Source: an uncultured Clostridia bacterium (GTDB lineage Bacteria > Bacillota_A > Clostridia > Christensenellales > Aristaeellaceae). From it: DNA of 19,113 bases. This document shows positions 6,581 through 13,049 of this stretch, in pieces; the stretch's first letter is position 1; every line of letters starts with the position of its first letter. Position numbers and translations under genes: made by a program. The notes beneath the pieces are model-generated. The model did no database searches. It was not told where the DNA came from and was given only the letters and a program-made list of their open reading frames with translations. The stretch is taken from assembly GCA_946613955.1 (NCBI GenBank), contig CAMOGC010000010.1, forward strand, positions 1 to 19,113, read 5' to 3'.

Positions 6581-8329
6581 TTACCTGGTGTACTTGGCCC
6601 GGGCCACGTAGGTCGTATGCAGCAGCTCGTGCGCCTTATGGCTGTTGGGCTCGCCCAGATAGTCGCGGTAGACCGCCTGGATGGACGGGTTCTCATGGCT
6701 CTTCCGGATCGGCTTGCCCGCGTCCTCGTCATACAGCGCCTTGGCGCGAACCGCCTTGGGGTCGATTTCCATCCGCTTCTGCGCGCTGACGATGGGCTGT
6801 CCGCCGCCGGTCACGCATCCGCCGGGGCAGGCCATGACCTCGATAAAGGTATAGTTCTTCTCGCCCCGCTTGATGCTGTCCAGGAGCTTGGCGGCATTGG
6901 CGGTTCCGTTGACAATGGCCACCCGGACGTCCAGATCGCCCACCTTGACGCAGGCTTCCTTGATGCCCTCGACGCCGCGGACGGCGGTAAAGTCCAGTTC
7001 CTTCAGGGTCTCCCCGGTCACCTTCTCGTAAACCGTCCGCAGGGCGGCTTCCATGACGCCGCCGGTGGCGCCGAAGATGGTGCCCGCGCCGGAGCTCTCG
7101 CCCAGGACGCTGTCGAAGTCCTCATCCGGAAGATTGACGAAGTCGATGCCGGCTTCCTTGATCATCCGGGCCAGCTCACGGGTGGTAATGACCGCGTCCA
7201 CGTCCGCCATGCCGTCGTGTCCCAGTTCAGGCCGCTTGCATTCGAACTTCTTCGCCGTGCAGGGCATCACGGAGATCACGCGGATCTTGTGAGGATCGAT
7301 GCCCTCCTTCTCCGCCCAGTAGCTCTTGATCATGGCGCCTTCCATCTCGTGGGGGCTCTTGCAGGAGCTCAGGTTCGGGAGGAATTCCGGATAATAGGTC
7401 TCGCAGAACTTGATCCATCCGGGGCTGCAGCTGGTAATCATGGGGAGCACGCCCTTGTTGGTCAGCCGGCCGATCAGCTCGGTTCCCTCTTCCATGATGG
7501 TCAGGTCGGCGCCCCAGTCGGTATCGAAAACCTTGTTGAAGCCCAGTCTCCGCAGAGCGGCGGCCAGCTTCCCGGTCACGGAGGTGCCCATGGGAAGGCC
7601 GAATTCCTCGCCCAGGGCGGCCCGGACGGCGGGAGCGGGCTGAACAACGGTGATGACCTCGTCATCCGCCAGCAGATCCCAGACTTCCTTCGTCCCGTCT
7701 TTTTCATACAGGGCGCCCGTCGGGCAGGCGGCGATGCACTGGCCGCAGTTGATGCAGGCCACTTCGTTCAGGCTCTGGTCCCACGCGCAGCGAATCTGGG
7801 TCTTGAAGCCGCGGTTGACCGGCCCGATGACGCCGACCCCCTGCGTATTGTTGCAGGCCGCGACGCAGCGGCGGCACAGGATGCATTTGTTGTTGTTCCG
7901 GACAATGGAGGGGCTCAGATCGTCGATATCGTAGACGTTCATCTTGCCGGCGAAGGTCCCTTCGTCTTCCACGCCCAGATCCATGCACATCTGCTGCAGC
8001 TCGCATTTCTGGTTCCGGTGACAGCTGAGGCATTTCTTGTCGTGATTGCTCAGCAGCAGCTCCAGGTTGACCCTCCGGGCGTCCCGAAGCTTGGGGGTGT
8101 TGGTCTTCACGTTCATGCCGTTGGACACGGGCAGCACGCAGGCCGCGCCGAAGGCCCGGGCCCCGGTGTCCACCACGCACATGCGGCAGGCGCCGATCTG
8201 GTTAATATCCTTCAGATAGCACAGCGTCGGAATGTTGATGCCAGCCTGCTTCGCGGCTTCCAGAACCGTCGTGCCGGCGGGAACTTCCACGCTTACGCCG
8301 TCAATCGTAAGCTTTACGAGATTCTCCAT
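6581..8329 (-). CDS. hndD: [FeFe]-hydrogenase catalytic subunit, NADH/ferredoxin-linked type (HndD/HydA)
   Basis: This is the hydrogen-activating subunit of a multisubunit, probably electron-bifurcating hydrogenase. Cofactor sites in order: an N-terminal [2Fe-2S] domain (C37, C48, C51, C64); a His-Cys [4Fe-4S] site (H96, C100, C103, C109); two ferredoxin-type clusters (C149/152/155/159 and C192/195/198/202). The H-cluster domain has L1 TSCSPGW (299-305), L2 MPCTAKKFE (355-363) and L3 EVMACPGGCVTGGGQP (497-512, C501 and C505). The C-terminal small-subunit region ends RKSHENPS...LGEP...AHELLHTTY. At 582 residues it matches the family. L1 has Ser where most group A enzymes have a second Cys. The ATG follows hndC by 22 bases with GGAGG. 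It is the last gene of the operon. Confidence 0.97.
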   Translation of the reverse strand: MENLVKLTIDGVSVEVPAGTTVLEAAKQAGINIPTLCYLKDINQIGACRMCVVDTGARAFGAACVLPVSNGMNVKTNTPKLRDARRVNLELLLSNHDKKCLSCHRNQKCELQQMCMDLGVEDEGTFAGKMNVYDIDDLSPSIVRNNNKCILCRRCVAACNNTQGVGVIGPVNRGFKTQIRCAWDQSLNEVACINCGQCIAACPTGALYEKDGTKEVWDLLADDEVITVVQPAPAVRAALGEEFGLPMGTSVTGKLAAALRRLGFNKVFDTDWGADLTIMEEGTELIGRLTNKGVLPMITSCSPGWIKFCETYYPEFLPNLSSCKSPHEMEGAMIKSYWAEKEGIDPHKIRVISVMPCTAKKFECKRPELGHDGMADVDAVITTRELARMIKEAGIDFVNLPDEDFDSVLGESSGAGTIFGATGGVMEAALRTVYEKVTGETLKELDFTAVRGVEGIKEACVKVGDLDVRVAIVNGTANAAKLLDSIKRGEKNYTFIEVMACPGGCVTGGGQPIVSAQKRMEIDPKAVRAKALYDEDAGKPIRKSHENPSIQAVYRDYLGEPNSHKAHELLHTTYVARAKYTR

Positions 8330-8351
8330 GTGTTGTTTCCTCCTTGCGCGA

Positions 8352-10148
8352 TTAGTCCTTGATGATGGCGCCGAAGCGGCAGTTGGCCATGCACTGGCCG
8401 CACTTGATGCACTTGGCGGTGTCGATGACGTGCTTCTCCTTCACGTTGCCGGTAATCGCCTGAACCGGGCACTTCCTGGCGCACAGCGTGCATCCGCGGC
8501 ACTTGTCGGTGATCACATAGTTCAGCAGGGCCTGGCAGTGATGCGCCGGGCAGCGCTTTTCCTTAATATGGGCCTCATACTCATCGCGGAAGAACTTGAT
8601 CGTGCTCAGAACGGGGTTCGGCGCCGTCTGGCCCAGGCCGCACAGAGCGGAGTTCTTGATATTCTCGGCCAGGTTTTCCAGCTTTTCGATGTCGCCTTCC
8701 TCGCCCTTGCCCTCGGTGATCCTTTGCAGGATCTCCAGCATCCGGCGGGTGCCGATCCGGCAGGGGGTACACTTGCCGCAGCTTTCGTCCACCGTGAAGT
8801 CGAGGAAGAACCGGGCGATGTCGACCATGCAGTTGTCCTCATCCAGCACGATCATGCCGCCGGAGCCCATCATCGCGCCGACGCTGGTCAGCGTGTCGTA
8901 TTCCACCGGGATGTCGAGCAGGCTCGCCGGGATGCAGCCGCCGCTGGGGCCGCCGGTCTGAACGGCCTTGAATTTCTTCCCGTTGGGAATGCCGCCGCCG
9001 ATGTCCTCGATAATCGTCCGCAGGGGGGTCCCCATGGGGATTTCCACCAGACCCGTGTTGTTGATCTTGCCGCCCAGGGCGAAAACCTTGGTGCCGGTGC
9101 TCTTTTCCGTGCCGATGGAGCGGAACCAGTCCGCGCCCTTGAGGATGATCTGGGCGATGTTGCCCAGGGTTTCCACGTTGTTGATGTTGGTCGGGCTTTC
9201 GAACAGGCCGCGGACCGCGGGGAACGGGGGCTTGGGCCGGGGCTCGCCGCGGCGGCCCTCGATGGAGGCCATCAGCGCGGTTTCCTCGCCGCAGACGAAG
9301 GCGCCCGCGCCGAGCCGGATGTGGATGTCGAAATCAAAGCCGCTGTCGAAGATATTCTTGCCCAGCAGCCCGTATTCGCGGGCCTGCGCGATGGCGTGCT
9401 CCAGCCGCTTGACGGCGATGGGGTACTCCGCCCGGACATAGACCCAGCCTTCGCTGGCGCCGATGGCGTATCCGCCGATGGCCATGGCCTCGATAATCGC
9501 GTGGGGATCGCCCTCCAGCAGGGACCGGTCCATAAACGCGCCGGGGTCGCCCTCGTCCGCGTTGCAGACGAAATACTTGTGCTCCGCCTGGGTCGCCCGG
9601 GCAAACTGCCATTTCTTCCCCGTGGGGAAGCCGGCGCCGCCGCGGCCCCGCAGCCCGGATTTCAGCACCTCGTCGATAACCTGCTCGGGGGTCATCTCCG
9701 TCAGCGCCTTGGCCAGGGCCTGATACCCGTCGAAGGCGATGTATTCGTCGATGTTCTCGGGATCGATGACGCCGCAGTTCCGCAGCGCGATCCGCTGCTG
9801 CTGCTTATAGAAGCCGATCTCGCTCAGGCTCTTCTGGACGCTGCTCTCATGGGTCTTGTGATCCACGTATACCAGATGCTGAACCTTCCGGCCCTTCAGC
9901 AGGTGCTCCGAGACGATCTCGTCCACATCCTCCACCTTGACCCGGCTGTAGAAGGTTCCTTCGGGATAAATGATGACAACCGGGCCGGCTTCGCAAAGGC
10001 CGAAGCAGCCGGTGCGGACAACCTTGATTTCCTTGTCGAGGCCCTTCTCCCTGATCTGGTCCTCGAAGCGCTCAATCAGCTTCGCGGAGCCGGAAGAAGT
10101 GCATCCGGTACCGCCGCAGACCAGCACGTGTGCGCGATAAAGATCCAT
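8352..10148 (-). CDS. hndC: NuoF-like flavoprotein subunit of the hydrogenase (HndC/HydB)
   Basis: This subunit carries the FMN and NAD(P) site and is the likely bifurcation centre. A thioredoxin-like [2Fe-2S] domain is N-terminal (C11, C16, C48, C52). The NuoF core follows: GLRGRGGAGFPTGKKW (165-180), NADEGDPGAF (196-205), GAGAFVCGEETAL (280-292) and the [4Fe-4S] motif ESCGKCTPCR (C457, C460, C463) with C503. The C-terminal extension holds two ferredoxin-type [4Fe-4S] sites (C550/553/556/560 and C580/583/586/590), absent from NuoF of complex I but typical of HydB/HndC. A further CPAHHC motif (533-538) precedes them. The length of 598 residues is normal. An AGAGGAGGAG site precedes the ATG. 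Gene order with HndB and HndD supports one complex. Confidence 0.97.
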   Translation of the reverse strand: MDLYRAHVLVCGGTGCTSSGSAKLIERFEDQIREKGLDKEIKVVRTGCFGLCEAGPVVIIYPEGTFYSRVKVEDVDEIVSEHLLKGRKVQHLVYVDHKTHESSVQKSLSEIGFYKQQQRIALRNCGVIDPENIDEYIAFDGYQALAKALTEMTPEQVIDEVLKSGLRGRGGAGFPTGKKWQFARATQAEHKYFVCNADEGDPGAFMDRSLLEGDPHAIIEAMAIGGYAIGASEGWVYVRAEYPIAVKRLEHAIAQAREYGLLGKNIFDSGFDFDIHIRLGAGAFVCGEETALMASIEGRRGEPRPKPPFPAVRGLFESPTNINNVETLGNIAQIILKGADWFRSIGTEKSTGTKVFALGGKINNTGLVEIPMGTPLRTIIEDIGGGIPNGKKFKAVQTGGPSGGCIPASLLDIPVEYDTLTSVGAMMGSGGMIVLDEDNCMVDIARFFLDFTVDESCGKCTPCRIGTRRMLEILQRITEGKGEEGDIEKLENLAENIKNSALCGLGQTAPNPVLSTIKFFRDEYEAHIKEKRCPAHHCQALLNYVITDKCRGCTLCARKCPVQAITGNVKEKHVIDTAKCIKCGQCMANCRFGAIIKD

Positions 10149-10172
10149 GGGTACTCCTCCTCTGGTGTTTTA

Positions 10173-10544
10173 TTATTTCTCCGCGGCGCCGATGGTATAT
10201 TCTTCCACAGGCTTTCCGCCGACCAGGTGCTCGGTGACGATGCGGTCCACCATCTCGGGCCGGACCTTGACGTAGGTAACCTTTTCCTGCCCCGGCAGAA
10301 TCACGTCCACCATGGGCTCCAGCCGGCACATGCCGATGCATCCGGTCTGGCTGACGGTCACATGCTGGAGATCGCGCTCCTTGATTTCCTCAAGGAATTT
10401 CAGCATCACGGGCCGGGCCCCGGCCGCGATGCCGCAGGTCGCCATACCAACGACCACGCGGGCGGCGTTGTTGCCTTCCTTGCGCATGTTGATATTCTCC
10501 AGCGTTTTCGCGCGGATCGCCTGCAGATCAGCCAAAGATTTCAT
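10173..10544 (-). CDS. hndB: thioredoxin-like (2Fe-2S) ferredoxin subunit HndB
   Basis: This small 123-residue protein resembles HndB of NADP-linked [FeFe]-hydrogenases and the N-terminal domain of NuoF-like subunits. Visible motifs are GMATCGIAAGA (33-43) and SQTGCIGMCRLEP (65-77), followed by the strand motif KVTYVKV. It has only three cysteines, C37, C69 and C73. A classic thioredoxin-like [2Fe-2S] site uses four, so cluster content is uncertain. It probably relays electrons or stabilises the complex next to HndC. The start codon is served by GGAGG (10554-10558) located inside the last codons of the preceding gene. The gap to that gene is two bases, which suggests translational coupling. 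Confidence 0.92.
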   Translation of the reverse strand: MKSLADLQAIRAKTLENINMRKEGNNAARVVVGMATCGIAAGARPVMLKFLEEIKERDLQHVTVSQTGCIGMCRLEPMVDVILPGQEKVTYVKVRPEMVDRIVTEHLVGGKPVEEYTIGAAEK

Positions 10545-10546
10545 CT

Positions 10547-11098
10547 TTATCCACCTCCAAATATCGGATCAATTTCTTCCCCTATCGCCTGGCGCAGCCA
10601 TTCGGCCACCTCCGGCTCGTTTAACGGGATATCGTTTCCCAAAGCCCCGCGAACCGCGCGGGTATCGAAGGAGCATTCCCCCCGGGGACTCTTTCCCTCG
10701 AACAGAAAGTCGGGCCGCGTCGGATGAGCCAGAATCAGGCTCAGCAGCGTTCCGCCCAGATCGCCCAGGGGCAGACAGTCGATGTTTTTTCTGTCCATGG
10801 TTACGGTCATGACCGTTCCCTTGCCGACCTGGCTCTCGATCTTCAGGCTCCCGCCGGCTTTTTCGGCGTTTTCCATCATCATCGGGATTCCCAGCCCGAC
10901 CTTGCGGGTGGTCCTGGTGGTGGCGAAGGGGCTGGTTACCCGGGCCAGAAGCTCCGGCGGCATGCCCTTCCCGTCGTCCTCCAGGATCATGGTCAGCCAG
11001 CCCCGGTCGTCCTCCGTGATCCGGATGGAAACCAGGCTGGCTCCGGCCGTAATGCTGTTCTGGGCCAGATCCAGCAGATGCAGACTCAAATCCCGCAT
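10547..11098 (-). CDS. stand-alone HATPase (histidine-kinase-like ATP-binding) protein in hydrogenase operon
   Basis: The protein has a GHKL ATP-binding fold: N-box LLDLAQNSITAGAS (8-21, N14), G1 box DDGKGMPPE (41-49), and G2-like KVGLGIPMMMENAEKAGG (66-83) with GKGTVMTV. There is no dimerisation/phosphoacceptor His domain, sensor domain or membrane segment, so it is not a full histidine kinase. A C-terminal region of about 80 residues (105-183) with FEGKSPRGECSFDT and LNEPEVAEWL is not part of the ATPase fold. Small HATPase genes are found beside clostridial NADH-linked [FeFe]-hydrogenase genes, as far as I recall, but their job is not settled. Regulation (anti-sigma or kinase-like) or complex assembly are guesses. 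It follows hndA by 14 bases. Its last codons, encoding Gly-Gly-Gly, double as the hndB ribosome binding site. Confidence 0.88.
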   Translation of the reverse strand: MRDLSLHLLDLAQNSITAGASLVSIRITEDDRGWLTMILEDDGKGMPPELLARVTSPFATTRTTRKVGLGIPMMMENAEKAGGSLKIESQVGKGTVMTVTMDRKNIDCLPLGDLGGTLLSLILAHPTRPDFLFEGKSPRGECSFDTRAVRGALGNDIPLNEPEVAEWLRQAIGEEIDPIFGGG

Positions 11099-11112
11099 GG
11101 CGCCCTCCGGCC

Positions 11113-11580
11113 TTAATACTTGGCCAGGATCTCGGGCACCTGATCCGGGGTCAGCCGGCCATAGACCTCATCCCCGATCATCATGACGGGGGCCAGGCCG
11201 CAGGCGCCCAGGCAGCGGGTGGCGTTCAGGGTGAACTTTCCGTCCTTCGTCGTCCGGCCCACCTCGATTTTGAGCTCTTCGCACAGCTTGTCGAGGACCT
11301 TCTGGCTCCCCTTCACGTAGCAAGCGGTTCCCAGGCAGACGCCGATCACGTGCTCTCCCTTGGGTTCCAGAGAGAACTGGCTATAGAAGGTAGAAACCCC
11401 GTAGACTTCGCTCAGGGTCGCGCCCAGGCCGTCGGCGATGAGTTCCTGAACATCCTGGGGAACATAGCCGAAGATGTTCATCGCTTCCTGCAGGACGGGC
11501 ATGACCGCGCCGCGCTCGCCCTTATGCCTGGCGATGGCTTCCTGCAGCTTGTCGTATTTTTCCTTGTTGTTGTCAGGCAT
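11113..11580 (-). CDS. hndA: NuoE-like [2Fe-2S] subunit of the hydrogenase (HndA/HydC)
   Basis: This is the first gene of the operon, equivalent to the 24-kDa subunit of complex I. The 155-residue protein has a helical N-terminal half (VLQEAMNIFGYVPQDV, EVYGVSTFYSQF) and a thioredoxin-like [2Fe-2S] domain with ligands C82, C87, C123 and C127 in CLGTACYVKG and CLGACGLAPV. With HndC it forms the NAD(P)H-oxidising module and passes electrons toward HndD. The ATG at 11578-11580 has an AAGGAGG ten bases upstream. A leader of about 60 bases separates it from the predicted promoter. Confidence 0.97.
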   Translation of the reverse strand: MPDNNKEKYDKLQEAIARHKGERGAVMPVLQEAMNIFGYVPQDVQELIADGLGATLSEVYGVSTFYSQFSLEPKGEHVIGVCLGTACYVKGSQKVLDKLCEELKIEVGRTTKDGKFTLNATRCLGACGLAPVMMIGDEVYGRLTPDQVPEILAKY

Positions 11581-11646
11581 GCAATCCTAACCTCCTTGTC
11601 GTATTGAGACGCGCGCAAAAAGCACACTCTTCCTGCGCTTCGTTCA

Positions 11647-11683
11647 ATTCTATCATAAAAACATGCAAAAGAAAAGCGCTTTT
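11647..11683 (-). promoter_or_regulatory. promoter of the hnd operon with overlapping palindrome
   Basis: On the minus strand the -10 TAGAAT (11647-11652) is preceded by TGA, an extended -10. A weak -35 (TTTTCT, 11670-11675) sits 17 bases upstream. A perfect 12-base palindrome AAAAGCGCTTTT (11672-11683) overlaps and extends this -35, a place where a repressor or activator could bind. It does not match the Rex consensus TTGTGA-N6-TTCACAA. Start of transcription is predicted near 11640. Confidence 0.6.
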
Positions 11684-11816
11684 GTCGTTTTTTTACCGGG
11701 CGCGCGCCGGGCGGCGGAAAAACCGGAAGCGGGCCTGATTCCGGAAGCGTTCCCCGCTCCGCCCGGGGCCTGAAACCCGCGTACGGTGCACGGTGCCTTT
11801 TCCCCCGAAAAAGGGC

Positions 11817-11845
11817 TGTTCCTTCGGCCGGGAACATGCTATAAT
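11817..11845 (+). promoter_or_regulatory. extended -10 promoter of pfkA with inverted repeat at -35
   Basis: A consensus TATAAT (11840-11845) is preceded by TGC, an extended -10. There is no good -35. Instead an inverted repeat TGTTCC-N8-GGAACA (11817-11836) covers the -35 and spacer, consistent with an operator. Transcription would start near 11852, about 50 bases before the start codon. Confidence 0.62.
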
Positions 11846-11903
11846 ACGGCTATCGGAAATCCTGCCCCTTCGAAAATGAACATCCTGAAAGGAGCGTACC
11901 TCT

Positions 11904-12977
11904 ATGAAAAGAAGAATCGGCATCCTGACCAGCGGCGGAGACTGCCCCGGGCTGAACGCGGCCATCCGCGGCGTGGCCCGCGCGGCTTATGAAATGTTTG
12001 ACGATGTGGAAATCGTCGGAATTCATGACGGATACCGCGGGCTGATCGAAGGCGACACGTCCGAGATGACCCGTTCCCAGTTTTCCGGCATCCTGACCCT
12101 GGGCGGAACGATTCTGGGGACCAGCCGGACGCCCTTCCGCAACATGCGGAAGATCGAGTCCGACAAGGTGGACAAGGTCGCCGCCATGAAGAAGACCTAT
12201 AAGAATCTGAAGCTGGACTGCCTGGTGACCCTGGGCGGAAACGGTACGCATAAAACCGCCAACCTGCTCTCGGAGGAAGGGCTCAATGTCATCGGCCTGC
12301 CCAAAACCATCGATAACGACCTGTATGGGACGGATTTTACCTTCGGCTTCCATACGGCCAACGAAATCGCAACCGAGGTCATCGACCGGATCCATACCAC
12401 CGCCGCCAGCCACGGCCGCTGCATCGTCATCGAGATCATGGGCAATAAGGCCGGCTGGCTGACGCTCTATTCCGGGCTGGCCGGCGGCGCCGATGTCATT
12501 CTCATTCCCGAAATCCCCTATACCATCGACAAGGTGGCGGAAGTCATCGCCCGCCGGGCGGAGAACAACAAGGGCTTTACCATCATCGCCGTGGCCGAGG
12601 GCGCCATGGAGCGCGAGGAATCCAAGCTGAAGAAGAAGGACCGGGAAGCCAAGCGCGCCGCCGAGCATTTCTCCTCCAGCGCCTACGTGGCCAGCCAGCT
12701 CCAGGAGCTGGTCGGCGTGGAAGCCCGGAACGTGGTGCCCGGGCACATCCAGCGGGGCGGAACCCCCTGCGCCTATGACCGGATCCTCTCCACCCAGTTC
12801 GGCGTTCACGCCGCCGAGCTGATCCGGGACGGCATCTTCGGGGTTACCGTGGCCCTGAAGGGAAACGAAATCGTCCATAATCCGCTCAAGAGCGTCGCCG
12901 GCGTTCCCAAGCCCGTTCCCATCAACCACCAGATGATTACCACCGCCCGGGACATCGGCATTACCTTTGGCGACTGA
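11904..12977 (+). CDS. pfkA: 6-phosphofructokinase, group III type (probably ATP-dependent)
   Basis: Phosphofructokinase makes fructose-1,6-bisphosphate in upper glycolysis. The 357-residue protein begins with the donor-site motif GILTSGGDCPGLNA (6-19). It has GGNGT (111-115), the catalytic PKTIDND (133-139, D137 as base), MGNKAGW (179-185), PEIPY and GHIQRGGTPCAYDR. Residue G114 lies where ATP enzymes have Gly and PPi enzymes have Asp (GGDGS versus GGDDS), so ATP use is favoured. The Lys in PKTIDND is typical of the long mixed-substrate group to which PPi enzymes also belong, so the donor should be tested. The ATG at 11904 has AAAGGAG nine bases upstream. It is the only plus-strand gene in the window. 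The next glycolytic enzyme, fba, lies about 3 kb away. Confidence 0.95.
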   Translation: MKRRIGILTSGGDCPGLNAAIRGVARAAYEMFDDVEIVGIHDGYRGLIEGDTSEMTRSQFSGILTLGGTILGTSRTPFRNMRKIESDKVDKVAAMKKTYKNLKLDCLVTLGGNGTHKTANLLSEEGLNVIGLPKTIDNDLYGTDFTFGFHTANEIATEVIDRIHTTAASHGRCIVIEIMGNKAGWLTLYSGLAGGADVILIPEIPYTIDKVAEVIARRAENNKGFTIIAVAEGAMEREESKLKKKDREAKRAAEHFSSSAYVASQLQELVGVEARNVVPGHIQRGGTPCAYDRILSTQFGVHAAELIRDGIFGVTVALKGNEIVHNPLKSVAGVPKPVPINHQMITTARDIGITFGD

Positions 12978-12983
12978 TCCCCT

Positions 12984-13027
12984 CCAAACAAAAAGCCTGA
13001 GCGCTCCCGCTCAGGTTTTTTGTTTGG
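12984..13027. terminator. bidirectional rho-independent terminator between pfkA and dnaI
   Basis: Arms 12984-13003 and 13008-13027 pair over 20 continuous positions (one G-U on the plus strand) around a CTCC loop. The GC core CCTGAGCG/CGCTCAGG is flanked by A5 on the left and T6 on the right. It therefore gives a U-tract terminator for pfkA on the plus strand and for the convergent dnaI gene on the minus strand. Confidence 0.95.
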
Positions 13028-13049
13028 TAGAATCGTTCTTCCGGCCGGT

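Larger units (their letters stand above)
11581..11903. other. intergenic region between divergent hnd operon and pfkA
   Basis: This 323-base stretch contains no supportable gene. It holds the hnd leader (about 11581-11640), the hnd promoter and palindrome (11647-11683), and a very GC-rich central block (about 11695-11790). In that block CCGGGCGG (11707-11714) pairs with CCGCCCGG (11759-11766) around AGCGGG (11728-11733) and CCCGCT (11753-11758), plus a TTCCGGAA palindrome. The pfkA promoter region (11817-11845) and leader follow. Both promoters face away from the centre, so the block may carry shared control sites. Confidence 0.7.

Noticed and set aside
8232..10727. An 831-codon open frame on the plus strand opposite the hydrogenase genes
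   Set aside because: It mirrors clearly coding minus-strand genes with complete cofactor motifs and has no recognisable family or ribosome binding site.
11478..11965. Open frames on the minus strand across the hnd-pfkA intergenic region
   Set aside because: They overlap both promoters, lack ribosome binding sites and show no protein-like composition. I treat the region as regulatory.
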